DNA of 64,000 bases, from contig JBFWQO010000005.1 of NCBI GenBank assembly GCA_050249415.1, forward strand, positions 200,179 through 264,178, written 5' to 3'. Positions 23,613 through 33,119 of this stretch are shown here, piece after piece (position 1 is the first letter of the stretch; the number at the start of each line of letters is the position of its first letter). The position numbers were made by a program, and so were the translations under genes. Below the pieces are notes generated by a model that had not been told where the DNA came from, ran no database searches, and worked only from the letters and a program-made list of their open reading frames with translations. Source of the stretch: CADEFQ01 sp050249415. Lineage in GTDB: Bacteria > Pseudomonadota > Gammaproteobacteria > Steroidobacterales > Steroidobacteraceae.

Positions 23613-25975
23613 TGCAGGACGAGCTTATGCTGCGACGGCCCCGGCAGGAAAGGTGTCGGCCGCCCCTGCGCCCAATCCTCGAAACCACCGCGGTAGTACG
23701 GCGAGAGCGGATGGCCGCTCGCCCCGCCGGGCAGCTCGAGGTAGCCCTCGGCCTCGTGGCCGGGCGACACCGCGAAACGCTCCGAGGCGCCGAATGCGCG
23801 GGTCTGCACGCGCGGCATGTCCTGGTCGCCGGACAGCGGGGGCACTTGCATGTCGAGCACTCGCCGTGCAAACGGCAGGGCGGCGGAGAGCGGGTGCGCG
23901 ATACGCACCGCGCGCGCGCGGCCCCAGCGGCAAGCCGCGAGCGATGCGCAGTCGTCGTCGAGCTCGTCGATGGCCCGATCGACCTGTGCGAGCAGGAACG
24001 CGCGCCAGTCCGTGAAGCCCGGCGGCAGCCAAGGGGCGGGCCGTGCCGCGACCAGCTGCCAGGCCGTCGCCGCAAACTGCGGGGGCGGCGGATACGCGTC
24101 GCCGCCGAGCCCTGCGCCGGTGAGCACCGAGGCCCAGAGTGCCGCGACGGTCGCCTGTTGTGCCGCGCGGGTGAGCGTGTAACCGACGGAATCCGCGTCC
24201 GCGCGCGGCATCGGCGCCGCGATCAGCCGTCGAAACTCCGCGCGACGCCCGGTCTCGCCCTCGAGCACTCCGAGCCACAAGGTCCGCCAGGGCGCGAGGA
24301 ACCGCGCCCGGTCGTCGAGCTGCACCGCGAGCATGTCGGCGGGGGTCGCCGGCGCCGCGAGCGCCTCGAGGTCGTCGCGGATCTGCATCGCACGCGCACC
24401 GAGGTCGTAACCCGCGCCGGTCGCGTCCTCGTCGTCGCCGATCAGCACGGCCGGGGCGCCGGTCACCACGCGCGCATTGGCGCTCCAGAGCCGGCCCGAC
24501 GGCGGATCGACGATGCGCGGCTGCGCGGCCGGATCGACCCAGGCGCCGCCCGCCGCGCGCAACGGGCCCGTCGTCGCGGGAATGCGGCCGAGCACTGTCC
24601 ACGCGATGTGGCCCGCGCGATCGCCGACCACCATGTTCTGCTGCGGGATGCCGACCGCCGGCGCCACCGCGAGCGCCTGCCCGACACTCGTGGCCGTCTC
24701 GAGCGCGAAGAAGCCGAACGTGGTCGCGCCCGGCTGCGTCGCGACCCAGGTGGCGAGCTGGCATTCGGTGGCGCCGTCGCGCTCGCGCGTCGCGATCACG
24801 ACACCCTCGGCGCCGGAGAGGATCCGCAGCCGCTCGTGCGGTCCGCCCTTCACGCGGATGCGGGTGCGGTCGATCGTGAAGGGCGCATCGCGACCGTCGA
24901 GCGCGCGCCACGTGCCTGCCTCGGGGTCGCACGCGGTCCAGCGCAGGTCGAGCCAGTCGCCGTAGCTGTTCGTGAACCCCCAGGCGATGTGGCCGTTCGA
25001 TCCGGCCACGAGGGCCGGCACGCCCGCGAGCGTGACGCCGTTCAGGTCGTAGCGGCCGTCGCGCGTGCGCAGCCGTGCGCGATACCACACGGCCGGCACG
25101 TCGAGGCCGAGATGCATGTCGTTCGCGACCAGCGCGCTGCCGGAGGCGCTGAGACGACCTGCCAGCACCCAGTTGTTGCTGCCGATGCCTCGGGCATCGT
25201 CCGCCGCGGGCAGCGCCGCGATGGCCCGGTGCTGCCGCGAGGGCCACCAGACGTCCGCACCCGGAACGGCTGCCGCCACGGCGGCCGGCGCAGCGGGATC
25301 GGCCGGCGCATCCCACTCACTGCCCGCGGGCAACAGGAATGCGAGCGCAGCCGCCGCACGTTCCGGTCCGAGCTGTCGCGAGAGCGCCTCGGTGAGCGCC
25401 TCGCGACGCGCCTCGGCGGCGAAATCGTGGTACTGCAGCTGCCACCACATCGAATGCACGACGAGCACCGAGTCCTCGGCACGCCATGGCACCGGCACCG
25501 CGCCGAGCAGCCAGTACTCCCACGGGCGGCTCGCGAGGCTCGCGAGCCCCTCGTTGACACCCCGCACGTAGGCCTCGAGGACCACGCGCTCCGCCGGCGC
25601 GAGTTCCGCGACGACCGCGCGCGCGACGCGGCGGAAACGGTGGAGACGCGCCTTGCGATCCTGCGCGAGCGCGACCGGACCGAACAGTTCCGCGAGCTCG
25701 CCCGCGGCGAGGCGTCGCGCGAGGTCCATCTGGAACCAGCGATCCTGCGCGTGCGCGAAGCCGAGCCCGAAGGCGAGCGCCGCGCGACTCTCCCCGGTCA
25801 CGGTGACCGTGCCCCGCGAGTCGCGGTCGAGTGCAATCGGAGCGAGGGCGCCGGCCACCGCGAGCGTGCCGTCGAGCTGCGGCAACGAGGCTCGGAGCAG
25901 CAGCCACGCGCCCGTGACCGCCGCGACGAGGAGCACGACGGCGAGCCATGCGAGACGCCGCAGCCATCGCCCCAC
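23609..25975 (-). CDS. Penicillin acylase family (Ntn) amidohydrolase
   Basis: A 788-residue precursor of the penicillin/acyl-homoserine-lactone acylase family (PF01804). It has an N-terminal membrane/signal helix (10-27), the alpha-chain with AFGLGFAHAQDRWFQMDL, a spacer, and the beta-chain beginning at the autoprocessing nucleophile Ser266 in GIGSNNWVLAG. The later ANDMHLGL and the HIAWGFTNSYGDWLD segments fit the beta-chain. Substrate cannot be read from sequence; acyl-amides such as AHLs or peptides are possible. It lies four bases after pyk and overlaps moxR, so it may be transcribed from the glycolytic operon. Confidence 0.88.
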   Translation of the reverse strand: MGRWLRRLAWLAVVLLVAAVTGAWLLLRASLPQLDGTLAVAGALAPIALDRDSRGTVTVTGESRAALAFGLGFAHAQDRWFQMDLARRLAAGELAELFGPVALAQDRKARLHRFRRVARAVVAELAPAERVVLEAYVRGVNEGLASLASRPWEYWLLGAVPVPWRAEDSVLVVHSMWWQLQYHDFAAEARREALTEALSRQLGPERAAAALAFLLPAGSEWDAPADPAAPAAVAAAVPGADVWWPSRQHRAIAALPAADDARGIGSNNWVLAGRLSASGSALVANDMHLGLDVPAVWYRARLRTRDGRYDLNGVTLAGVPALVAGSNGHIAWGFTNSYGDWLDLRWTACDPEAGTWRALDGRDAPFTIDRTRIRVKGGPHERLRILSGAEGVVIATRERDGATECQLATWVATQPGATTFGFFALETATSVGQALAVAPAVGIPQQNMVVGDRAGHIAWTVLGRIPATTGPLRAAGGAWVDPAAQPRIVDPPSGRLWSANARVVTGAPAVLIGDDEDATGAGYDLGARAMQIRDDLEALAAPATPADMLAVQLDDRARFLAPWRTLWLGVLEGETGRRAEFRRLIAAPMPRADADSVGYTLTRAAQQATVAALWASVLTGAGLGGDAYPPPPQFAATAWQLVAARPAPWLPPGFTDWRAFLLAQVDRAIDELDDDCASLAACRWGRARAVRIAHPLSAALPFARRVLDMQVPPLSGDQDMPRVQTRAFGASERFAVSPGHEAEGYLELPGGASGHPLSPYYRGGFEDWAQGRPTPFLPGPSQHKLVLQ

Positions 25976-25979
25976 GGGG

Positions 25980-27428
25980 TCAGTTCCGCGTGACTTTGAG
26001 GATCTGCAGCGCGTTGGTGCCGCCGGCCACGCCGCTCAGCGGCCCCGAGGTCACGATCACGAGATCGCCGGCCTCGACGAGCTTCAGCTCGAGCAAGCGC
26101 GCGAAGATCGAGGCCTCCACGTGTTGTGCGCCGGGCTCCGTCACGTCGTACTGCACGGGATAGACGCCGCGATAGAGCGTCACGCGGCGGCTCGTCGTCG
26201 CGTGCCGCGTGAACGCATAGATCGGGATGTCGGCGCGTATCCGCGACATCCACAGCGGGGTCGAGCCCGATTCCGTCAACGCGACGATGGCGCGCACCCG
26301 CATGTGGTTCGCCGTGTACATGACCGCCATCGCGATCGCCTCGTCGGTGCGCCCGAACTGCCCCTCGGTGCGATGGCGCGCGCGCGAATGGCTGCCCTGG
26401 TATTTCTCCGCGCCCCGGATCACGTGCGACATCGCCTCGACCGCCTTGACCGGATAGCGGCCGACCGCCGACTCCGCGGACAACATCACCGCATCGGTGC
26501 CGTCCATGACGGCATTGGCGACGTCGCTCACTTCGGCGCGCGTCGGCACGGGATTCTGGATCATCGACTCCATCATCTGCGTCGCGGTGATCGCGACGCG
26601 GAACTTGTTGCGCGCCTGGTGCAGGATCGTCTTCTGCAGCCCGGTGATCTCCGCATAACCCATCTCGACGCCGAGGTCGCCGCGCGCGACCATCACGACC
26701 TCCGTCTCGTCGAGGATCGAAGCGAGGTTGTGGACCGCCTCGTTGCGCTCGATCTTCGCGACGATGTGGCCATGCCCGCCCGCCGCGCGCAGGTGCTCGC
26801 GCGCCTCGCGGATGTCGCGCGCATCGCGCGCGAACGACACGGCGACATAGTCGATGTCGTTGGCGGCCGCGAAACGGATGTCGTCCCGGTCCTTGTCGGA
26901 CAGCGCCGGAGCCGAGATGCCGCCGCCCTGGCGGTTGAGGCCCTTGCGGTTCGACAACGCGCCGCCGACACGCACGACGGTCGACACGCGCGGTCCGTCG
27001 ACGCCGACGACGTCGAGCACGATCTGCCCGTCGGCGAGCAGCAGCGTGTCGCCCGCCTTCACGTCCTTGTGCAGGTTCGGGTAGGCGAGGCCGACCTCGC
27101 CCTGCGTGCCCGCGTCCGCCGCGAGGCGCGGATCGAGCGCGAACGGCGCGCCCTCGACGAGTTGTACCGGGCCGTCGCGAAAGCCCTCGATACGGATCTT
27201 CGGCCCGCCGAGGTCGGCGAGGATGCCGACGATCTTGCCCGCGCGACGCGCAGCCTCCCGCACGAGTTCGATGCGCCCGAGGTGCTCGGCCTGCGAGCCA
27301 TGCGAGAAATTGACCCGGGCGACGTCGAGGCCCGCGCGCACCATGTCGGTGAGCACGGCGATGTCGTCGGTCGCGGGGCCGAGCGTGGCGACGATCTTGG
27401 TGCGGCGCTGCATACGGCCCCGCGGCAT
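25980..27428 (-). CDS. pyk: Pyruvate kinase
   Basis: Final ATP-forming step of glycolysis. The 482-residue protein has the N-terminal RTKIVATLGPATDD, the active-site region EVVMVARGDLGVEMGY, and the GTDAVMLSAESAVGRYPVKAVEAM motif; the C-terminal allosteric domain is full length. Start is the ATG at 27428, sharing a base with the pgk stop (TGATG); an internal ATG at 27413 is possible. Fourth gene of tkt-gap-pgk-pyk; the fba that usually follows in gammaproteobacteria is absent. Confidence 0.96.
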   Translation of the reverse strand: MPRGRMQRRTKIVATLGPATDDIAVLTDMVRAGLDVARVNFSHGSQAEHLGRIELVREAARRAGKIVGILADLGGPKIRIEGFRDGPVQLVEGAPFALDPRLAADAGTQGEVGLAYPNLHKDVKAGDTLLLADGQIVLDVVGVDGPRVSTVVRVGGALSNRKGLNRQGGGISAPALSDKDRDDIRFAAANDIDYVAVSFARDARDIREAREHLRAAGGHGHIVAKIERNEAVHNLASILDETEVVMVARGDLGVEMGYAEITGLQKTILHQARNKFRVAITATQMMESMIQNPVPTRAEVSDVANAVMDGTDAVMLSAESAVGRYPVKAVEAMSHVIRGAEKYQGSHSRARHRTEGQFGRTDEAIAMAVMYTANHMRVRAIVALTESGSTPLWMSRIRADIPIYAFTRHATTSRRVTLYRGVYPVQYDVTEPGAQHVEASIFARLLELKLVEAGDLVIVTSGPLSGVAGGTNALQILKVTRN

Positions 27429-28609
27429 CAGCCGCGTGCGCGCGCCTCGAGCGCCGCGACCGCCGGCAGCGTCTTGCCTTCGACGAACTCGAGGAACGCG
27501 CCGCCGCCGGTCGAGATGTACGAAATGCCGTCGGCCACGCCGTATTTCTCGATCGCCGCCAGCGTGTCGCCGCCGCCCGCGAGCGAAAACGCCTTGCTGC
27601 GGGCGATCGCATTGGCGATCACGCGCGTACCCTCGCCGAACTGCGGGAACTCGAAGACACCGACCGGGCCGTTCCAGACGACGGTGCCGGCCGCGCCGAT
27701 CAGCGCCGCAAAGCGCTCCGCGGTGTCGGGCCCGATGTCGAGGATCATTTCGTCGGCGTGCACGTCATGGATCGGGCGCACGTCGGCATGCGCCGTCGCC
27801 GCGAACTCGCGCGCGACGACCACGTCGGTCGGCAGCGGGATCTCGGTGCCGCGCGCGCGCGCCTTGTCGAGCAGCCCCCGCGCGATGTCGAGCATGTCCG
27901 CCTCGTGCAGCGACTTGCCGACCGCCACGCCGGTCGCCGCGAGGAAGGTGTTGGCGATGCCGCCGCCGACGATCAGCTTGTCGACCTTCGCGAGCAGCGA
28001 TTCGAGCACCGTGAGCTTGCTCGACACCTTGGAGCCCGCGACGATCGCGACGAGCGGCCGCGCCGGGTTCTCGAGCGCGCGCTCGAGCGCCTCGATCTCG
28101 GCCGTGAGCAGCGGGCCGGCGCACGCGACCGGCGCGAAGGCGGCGATGCCGTGCGTGCTCGCCTCCGCGCGGTGTGCGGTGCCGAACGCGTCCATCACGA
28201 ACACGTCGCACATCGACGCCATGCGCCGCGCGAGCGTCTCGTCGTTGGCCTTCTCGCCCTTGTTGAAGCGCACGTTCTCGCACAGCACCGCTTCGCCGTA
28301 GCCGGTGTCGACGCCATTCTTCAGCCAGTTCTCGCGCAGCGGCACCGGCTTGCCGAGCAACTCGGAGAGGCGCACCGCGACCGGGGCGAGCGAGTCCGCC
28401 GCGGAATAGTGGCCCTCCGCCGGCCGCCCGAGATGCGACAGGATGAAAACCTTCGCGCCGTGGCTCATCGCGTAGCGCACCGTCGGCAAGGCCGCACGGA
28501 TGCGCGCATCGCTCGTGACCACGCCCTTGTCGACGGGCACGTTCAGGTCCTCGCGGATCATCACCCGCTTGCCCGCGAGGTCGACGTCTGCCATGCGCAG
28601 GAACTTCAC
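27428..28609 (-). CDS. pgk: Phosphoglycerate kinase
   Basis: Substrate-level phosphorylation step of glycolysis. A 393-residue protein with the N-terminal MADVDLAGKRVMIREDLNVP, the nucleotide loop VAGSKVSSKLTVLE and the C-terminal STGGGAFLEFVEGK. I place the start at the GTG at 28609 because AGGGCGGG sits about six bases upstream; the ATG at 28594 is the alternative and would give 388 residues. Gap to gap is only 10 bp, confirming operon membership. Confidence 0.96.
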   Translation of the reverse strand: MKFLRMADVDLAGKRVMIREDLNVPVDKGVVTSDARIRAALPTVRYAMSHGAKVFILSHLGRPAEGHYSAADSLAPVAVRLSELLGKPVPLRENWLKNGVDTGYGEAVLCENVRFNKGEKANDETLARRMASMCDVFVMDAFGTAHRAEASTHGIAAFAPVACAGPLLTAEIEALERALENPARPLVAIVAGSKVSSKLTVLESLLAKVDKLIVGGGIANTFLAATGVAVGKSLHEADMLDIARGLLDKARARGTEIPLPTDVVVAREFAATAHADVRPIHDVHADEMILDIGPDTAERFAALIGAAGTVVWNGPVGVFEFPQFGEGTRVIANAIARSKAFSLAGGGDTLAAIEKYGVADGISYISTGGGAFLEFVEGKTLPAVAALEARARG

Positions 28610-28619
28610 GGCGCCCGCC

Positions 28620-29633
28620 CTACTTCGCGCGCGACCACGCCGCGACGACATCGAGCAGCCGGTTCGAGAAGCCCCACTCGTTGTCGTACCACGAGCAGAC
28701 CTTGACGAGCTTGCCGTCGATCACCTTGGTCATCGTGTCGTCGTAGGTGGACGAATGCGGGTCGTGGTTGTAGTCGATCGACACGAGCGGCTCGCTCGTA
28801 TACGCGAGGACGCCCTTCAGCGGGCCGGCCGCCGCCGCCCGCATCAGCCCGTTCACTTCCTCGACGCTGGTCGCTCGCGCGGCCGTGAACGTCAGGTCGA
28901 CCAGCGATACGTTGATGGTCGGCACGCGCACCGCGTAACCGTCGAGCTTGCCCTTGAGCGCCGGCAATACGAGCCCGAGCGCCGAGGCGGCGCCCGTCTT
29001 CGTCGGGATCATCGACATCGTGGCCGAGCGCGCGCGGCGCAGGTCGGTGTGGTAGACGTCCGTCAGCACCTGGTCGTTCGTGTAGGCGTGGATGGTCGTC
29101 ATCAGCCCGCCGACGATGCCGAGGCCGTCGTGCAGCACCTTCGCGACCGGCGCGAGGCAGTTCGTGGTGCACGATGCATTCGAGACCACGTCGAAGCCCG
29201 CCCTCAGCACATCGTGGTTGACGCCATAGACGACCGTCGCGTCGACATCCGGGCCGCCCGGTGCCGAGATCAGCACCTTCTTCGCCCCGCCCGCGAGGTG
29301 CGCGCCCGCCTTCGCCTTGCTGGTGAAGTGGCCCGTGCTCTCGATCACGTAATCGACGCCGAGATCGCCCCACGGCAGCTTCGCCGGGTCGCGTTCCGCC
29401 AGCACGTGCACGCGATCGCCGTTGACGACCATGGCGTCGCCGTCGACGCGCACCTCGCCCGGAAAGCGGCCATGGGCCGTATCGTGGCGGGTCAGGTGGG
29501 CATTGATGTTCGCATCGCCGAGATCGTTGACCGCGACGATGCGGATCTCGTTCGTGCGCTTTGCCTCGTAGAGGGCCCGCAGGACATTGCGTCCGATGCG
29601 CCCGTAACCGTTGATGCCGACCTTGATTGCCAT
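28620..29633 (-). CDS. gap: Glyceraldehyde-3-phosphate dehydrogenase
   Basis: A 337-residue type I GAPDH. NAD-binding motif VGINGYGRIGRNVLRAL at the N-terminus; active-site Cys155 in SNASCTTNCLAP with His downstream in the tetramer core; C-terminal WYDNEWGFSNRLLD. The N-terminal region VAVNDLGDANINAHLTRHDT has Asp40, which favours NAD over NADP (by family knowledge). Lies 27 bp behind tkt. Confidence 0.97.
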   Translation of the reverse strand: MAIKVGINGYGRIGRNVLRALYEAKRTNEIRIVAVNDLGDANINAHLTRHDTAHGRFPGEVRVDGDAMVVNGDRVHVLAERDPAKLPWGDLGVDYVIESTGHFTSKAKAGAHLAGGAKKVLISAPGGPDVDATVVYGVNHDVLRAGFDVVSNASCTTNCLAPVAKVLHDGLGIVGGLMTTIHAYTNDQVLTDVYHTDLRRARSATMSMIPTKTGAASALGLVLPALKGKLDGYAVRVPTINVSLVDLTFTAARATSVEEVNGLMRAAAAGPLKGVLAYTSEPLVSIDYNHDPHSSTYDDTMTKVIDGKLVKVCSWYDNEWGFSNRLLDVVAAWSRAK

Positions 29634-29660
29634 GACCTTCGCTTCCTCCTGCCTGTCCTG

Positions 29661-31658
29661 TCAGCCGTAGAGCCGCGTCACCGCCGCTTCGACGTGCGCC
29701 GCCGTGAAACCGAAATGCGCCATGAGTTCGGCGCCCTTGCCCGACGCCCCGAACGTCGCCATGCCGATCACCTCGCCGTCGAGGCCCACATACTGCCACC
29801 AGCCCTGGCGGGCACCGGCCTCGATCGCGACACGCCGCCTGACCGCGCGCGGCAACACGGCCTCGCGCCACCCGGCATCCTGCGCCTCGAAACGGTCGAC
29901 CGACGGCATCGACACGAGCCGCACGCGCCGCCCCTTCGCCTGGAGCGCACGGACCGCGTCGGCCGCGACCATCACTTCCGAACCGGTCGCGATCACGATG
30001 GCGTCGGGCACGCCGTCGCAGTCGATGAGTGTATAGCCGCCACGGGCGATCGCGGCGAGTTGCGCGGGCGTGCGCGGCTGCTGCACGAGCGCCTGGCGCG
30101 TCAGCACGAGCGCCGTCGGGCCGTCGCCGCGCTCGAGCGCCGCGCGCCAGGCGATCGCGGTCTCGACGGCATCGGCGGGGCGCCACAGCGACAGGCCCGG
30201 CATCGCGCGCAGGCTCGCGAGATGCTCGACCGGCTGGTGCGTGGGGCCGTCTTCGCCGAGGCCGATCGAGTCGTGCGTGTACACGAGGACCACCGGCTGG
30301 CGCATCAGCGCGGCGAGCCGCACCGCATTGCGCGCATAGTCGGAGAACACGAGGAACGTGCCGCCGTAAGGGCGATAGCCGCCGTGCAGCACGAGCCCGT
30401 TCATCACCGCCGTCATCGCGAACTCGCGCACGCCGTAGTGGAGGTAGTTCCCGCCCGGTTCGTCGGCGGTGAGCGTGCGCGAATCCTTGCGCTGCGTGTT
30501 CACCGAGCCCGTGAGATCGGCCGAACCGCCGAGCAGCTCGGGCAGGCCCGGGCCGATCGAGTTCAATACGGCGCCCGACGACGCGCGCGTCGCCTGCGGC
30601 GCGGTGGTCGCCTGCGCCGCCGCGAGGGCCGCCTCGAACAGTGCGGCGCTGCCGGCCGGCAGGTGCAAGCCCATCCTGCGCTCGAATTCGGCGGCGAGTT
30701 CGGGGAACGCCTTCTGGTAGCGCCTGAAACGCCGCTGCCAGCTCTTCTCGGCGGCCGCGCCCTTCGCTCGCGCATCCCACTCGGCGCGAATCGCTTCCGG
30801 CACCTCGAAGGGCGGATACGGCCAGCCGAGCGTCGCACGCGCCGCGGCGACTTCGCCCGCGCCGAGCGCCTCGCCGTGCGCACCATGGGTGCCCTGCTTG
30901 TTCGGCGCGCCGAAGCCGATGATCGTGCGCGCGAGGATGATCGTCGGCTGCTTCCTGTGCGCGCGCGCCTTGCGCAGCGCCGACGCGACCGCCGCGGAAT
31001 CATGACCGTCGACATCCTTGATCACGTGCCAGCCGTAGGCGGCGAACCGCTTGGCGACATCGTCGGTGCACCAGCCCTGCACCTTGCCGTCGATCGAAAT
31101 GCCGTTGTCGTCGAAGATCGCCGTCAGCTTGCCGAGCTTCTGGGTGCCGGCGAACGATGCCGCCTCGTGCGAGATGCCCTCCATCAGGCAGCCGTCGCCG
31201 AGGAACACCCAGGTGTGGTGATCGACGATTTCGTGGCCGTCGCGGTTGAACTCGGCGGCGAGCGTGCGCTCGGCGAGCGCCATGCCCACCGCATTCGCAA
31301 AGCCCTGGCCGAGCGGACCCGTCGTCGTCTCGATGCCGAGATCCGGCTCGTGCTCGGGGTGGCCCGCCGTGCGCGAACCGAGCTGGCGGAAATGCCTGAT
31401 CTCGTCGAGCCCGAGCGGGTAGCCGGTCAGGTGAAGGAGCGCATACAGCAGCATGGACGCGTGGCCGTTCGACAGCACGAAGCGGTCGCGGTCGGCCCAG
31501 CGCGGGTTGCCCGGGTTGTGCTTCAGGACGTCGCGCCACAGCACCTCGGCGATGTCCGCCATGCCCATCGGCGCGCCCGGATGCCCGGAACTGGCGGCCT
31601 GGACGGCGTCCATGGCGAGGGCGCGGATGGCATTGGCGAGTTCACGGCGAGTGGGCAT
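29661..31658 (-). CDS. tkt: Transketolase
   Basis: A thiamine-diphosphate enzyme of the pentose phosphate pathway; 665 residues, the usual length. The cofactor-binding motif GDGCLMEGISHEAASFAG, the N-terminal SGHPGAPMGMADIAEVLW and the pyrimidine-domain FSDYARNAVRLAALM segment are present. First gene of the tkt-gap-pgk-pyk operon, divergent from metK with a 158-bp shared upstream region. Supplies gap's substrate and erythrose 4-phosphate. Confidence 0.97.
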   Translation of the reverse strand: MPTRRELANAIRALAMDAVQAASSGHPGAPMGMADIAEVLWRDVLKHNPGNPRWADRDRFVLSNGHASMLLYALLHLTGYPLGLDEIRHFRQLGSRTAGHPEHEPDLGIETTTGPLGQGFANAVGMALAERTLAAEFNRDGHEIVDHHTWVFLGDGCLMEGISHEAASFAGTQKLGKLTAIFDDNGISIDGKVQGWCTDDVAKRFAAYGWHVIKDVDGHDSAAVASALRKARAHRKQPTIILARTIIGFGAPNKQGTHGAHGEALGAGEVAAARATLGWPYPPFEVPEAIRAEWDARAKGAAAEKSWQRRFRRYQKAFPELAAEFERRMGLHLPAGSAALFEAALAAAQATTAPQATRASSGAVLNSIGPGLPELLGGSADLTGSVNTQRKDSRTLTADEPGGNYLHYGVREFAMTAVMNGLVLHGGYRPYGGTFLVFSDYARNAVRLAALMRQPVVLVYTHDSIGLGEDGPTHQPVEHLASLRAMPGLSLWRPADAVETAIAWRAALERGDGPTALVLTRQALVQQPRTPAQLAAIARGGYTLIDCDGVPDAIVIATGSEVMVAADAVRALQAKGRRVRLVSMPSVDRFEAQDAGWREAVLPRAVRRRVAIEAGARQGWWQYVGLDGEVIGMATFGASGKGAELMAHFGFTAAHVEAAVTRLYG

Positions 31659-31779
31659 GGCGAGGGTGCGGCACCGGCGGGCAAAAGGGGGCGCGCATTG
31701 TCCACCAGCGCGGCGGGAACGGCAAACCCGCGTCCCGCCGCGGCCGGCGGCACAGCTGCGCGGGTACGCGCCGTGACGT

Positions 31780-31785
31780 TATAAT
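31780..31785 (+). promoter_or_regulatory. Probable -10 element of metK
   Basis: A consensus TATAAT (GACGTTATAATGCGTG) lies 32 bp before the metK start. The -35 region 17 bp upstream is poor (tgcgcg). No SAM riboswitch is seen in the short leader. Confidence 0.5.
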
Positions 31786-31816
31786 GCGTGTTCTGCCCCT
31801 TTCATCGTGAAGCCGC

Positions 31817-32992
31817 ATGTCGAACAGCTACTTGTTCACTTCCGAGTCCGTTTCCGAGGGCCACCCGGACAAGATCGCCGACCAGATCTCGGACGCCGTG
31901 CTCGACGAGATCCTCACGCAGGATCCGCGCGGGCGCGTCGCCTGCGAAACCCTGATCAAGACCGGCGTCGTGATCGTCGCGGGCGAGGTCACGACCAGCG
32001 CGTGGGTCGACCTCGAGGCGCTCGTCAGGAAGACCGTGCTCGGCATCGGCTACAACCATTCCGACATGGGCTTCGACGGTGCGACCTGCGGCGTCGTGAA
32101 CGTGATCGGCAAGCAGTCGCCGGACATCGCCCAGGGCGTCGATCGCAAGGACGAACGCAAGCAGGGCGCGGGCGACCAGGGCCTGATGTTCGGCTACGCG
32201 AGCAGCGAGACCGACGTGCTGATGCCGGCGCCGATCACCTATGCGCACCGCCTCGTGCAGCGCCAGGCGCAGGTGCGCAAGAAAGGCAAGCTCGGCTGGC
32301 TGCGCCCGGACGCCAAGAGCCAGGTGTCGCTGCGCTACGAGGACGACAAGCCGGTGGCAATCGACGCGGTCGTGCTCTCGACCCAGCACTCGCCCGATGT
32401 CCCGACGAAGACGCTGCGCGAAGCGGTGATGGACGAGGTGATCCTGCCGGTGCTGCCGAAGAAGTGGTTGCACAAGGGCACGAAGTTCCACATCAACCCG
32501 ACCGGCCGGTTCGTGATCGGTGGCCCGGTGGGCGATTGCGGCCTCACGGGCCGCAAGATCATCGTCGACACCTACGGCGGCTTCGCGCGCCACGGCGGCG
32601 GCGCCTTTTCCGGCAAGGACCCATCCAAGGTGGATCGCTCGGCGGCGTATGCCTGCCGCTATGTGGCCAAGAACATCGTCGCGGCGGGCCTCGCCGATCG
32701 CTGCGAGGTGCAGGTGAGCTACGCGATCGGTGTCGCCGAGCCGACTTCAATCATGGTCGATACCTTCGGCACCGGCAAACTGCCGCGCGAGAAGCTCACG
32801 CAGCTCGTGCGCCGCTTCTTCGACCTGACGCCCTATGGCCTGCGCGAAATGCTCGACCTCGCCCGGCCGATCTACTTCAGGACCGCGGCCTACGGCCATT
32901 TCGGCCGCGAGGAAGCGGATTTCACCTGGGAGCGCACCGACAGGGCGGCGGCTCTCGCGGCGGAAGCCGGCGCGCGCGTGCGCGCGGCCTGA
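31817..32992 (+). CDS. metK: S-adenosylmethionine synthetase
   Basis: Makes SAM from methionine and ATP. The 391-residue protein starts MSNSYLFTSESVSEGHPDKIADQ, with SEGHPDK binding ATP, and has the signatures GAGDQGLMFGYA and GGGAFSGKDPSKVDRS. It is separated from ahcY only by a hairpin and an SAH riboswitch. It is in the same orientation, so the SAM-producing and SAH-removing enzymes are next to each other but differently regulated. Confidence 0.98.
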   Translation: MSNSYLFTSESVSEGHPDKIADQISDAVLDEILTQDPRGRVACETLIKTGVVIVAGEVTTSAWVDLEALVRKTVLGIGYNHSDMGFDGATCGVVNVIGKQSPDIAQGVDRKDERKQGAGDQGLMFGYASSETDVLMPAPITYAHRLVQRQAQVRKKGKLGWLRPDAKSQVSLRYEDDKPVAIDAVVLSTQHSPDVPTKTLREAVMDEVILPVLPKKWLHKGTKFHINPTGRFVIGGPVGDCGLTGRKIIVDTYGGFARHGGGAFSGKDPSKVDRSAAYACRYVAKNIVAAGLADRCEVQVSYAIGVAEPTSIMVDTFGTGKLPREKLTQLVRRFFDLTPYGLREMLDLARPIYFRTAAYGHFGREEADFTWERTDRAAALAAEAGARVRAA

Positions 32993-33003
32993 TTTTTCCC
33001 TCA

Positions 33004-33028
33004 CCCGGCCGCCAACGCGGCGGCCGGG
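33004..33028 (+). terminator. GC-rich hairpin after metK
   Basis: CCCGGCCGCC, a five-base loop and GGCGGCCGGG form a 10-bp perfect stem 12 bp after metK. There is no downstream T-run (a T-run precedes it), so it may be a weak or Rho-assisted terminator, or protect the metK 3' end. Confidence 0.4.
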
Positions 33029-33030
33029 CG

Positions 33031-33100
33031 TCGGCCTGAGGAGCGCTGCGACGGGGCAAGCCCGCCAGGCTCAGGCCGATGTGGATGGCTAACGGCGCTC
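33031..33100 (+). promoter_or_regulatory. SAH riboswitch (S-adenosylhomocysteine), ahcY leader
   Basis: The segment carries the SAH riboswitch consensus: a GAGGAGCGCTGCGAC strand, a short hairpin (GGGGCAAGCCC), then CCAGGCTCAGGCC pairing back with GGCCTGAG, and the distal AACGGCGCTC that pairs with GAGCGCTG as a pseudoknot. It ends 19 bp before the ahcY ATG with the SD region downstream. This class turns on ahcY when toxic SAH accumulates. Recognised from the known family (Rfam RF01057), not from a search. Confidence 0.93.
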
Positions 33101-33119
33101 CCTTACCGGAGACAGACAC

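Noticed and set aside
28500..31784. A 1094-codon open frame on the + strand opposite pgk, gap and tkt
   Set aside because: Composition is Arg/His/Asp-rich without domains, and it is exactly antisense to three certain genes; at this GC level antisense frames stay open by chance.
31659..31816. SAM riboswitch in the metK leader
   Set aside because: The leader after the -10 is about 25 nt, too short, and has no matching consensus.
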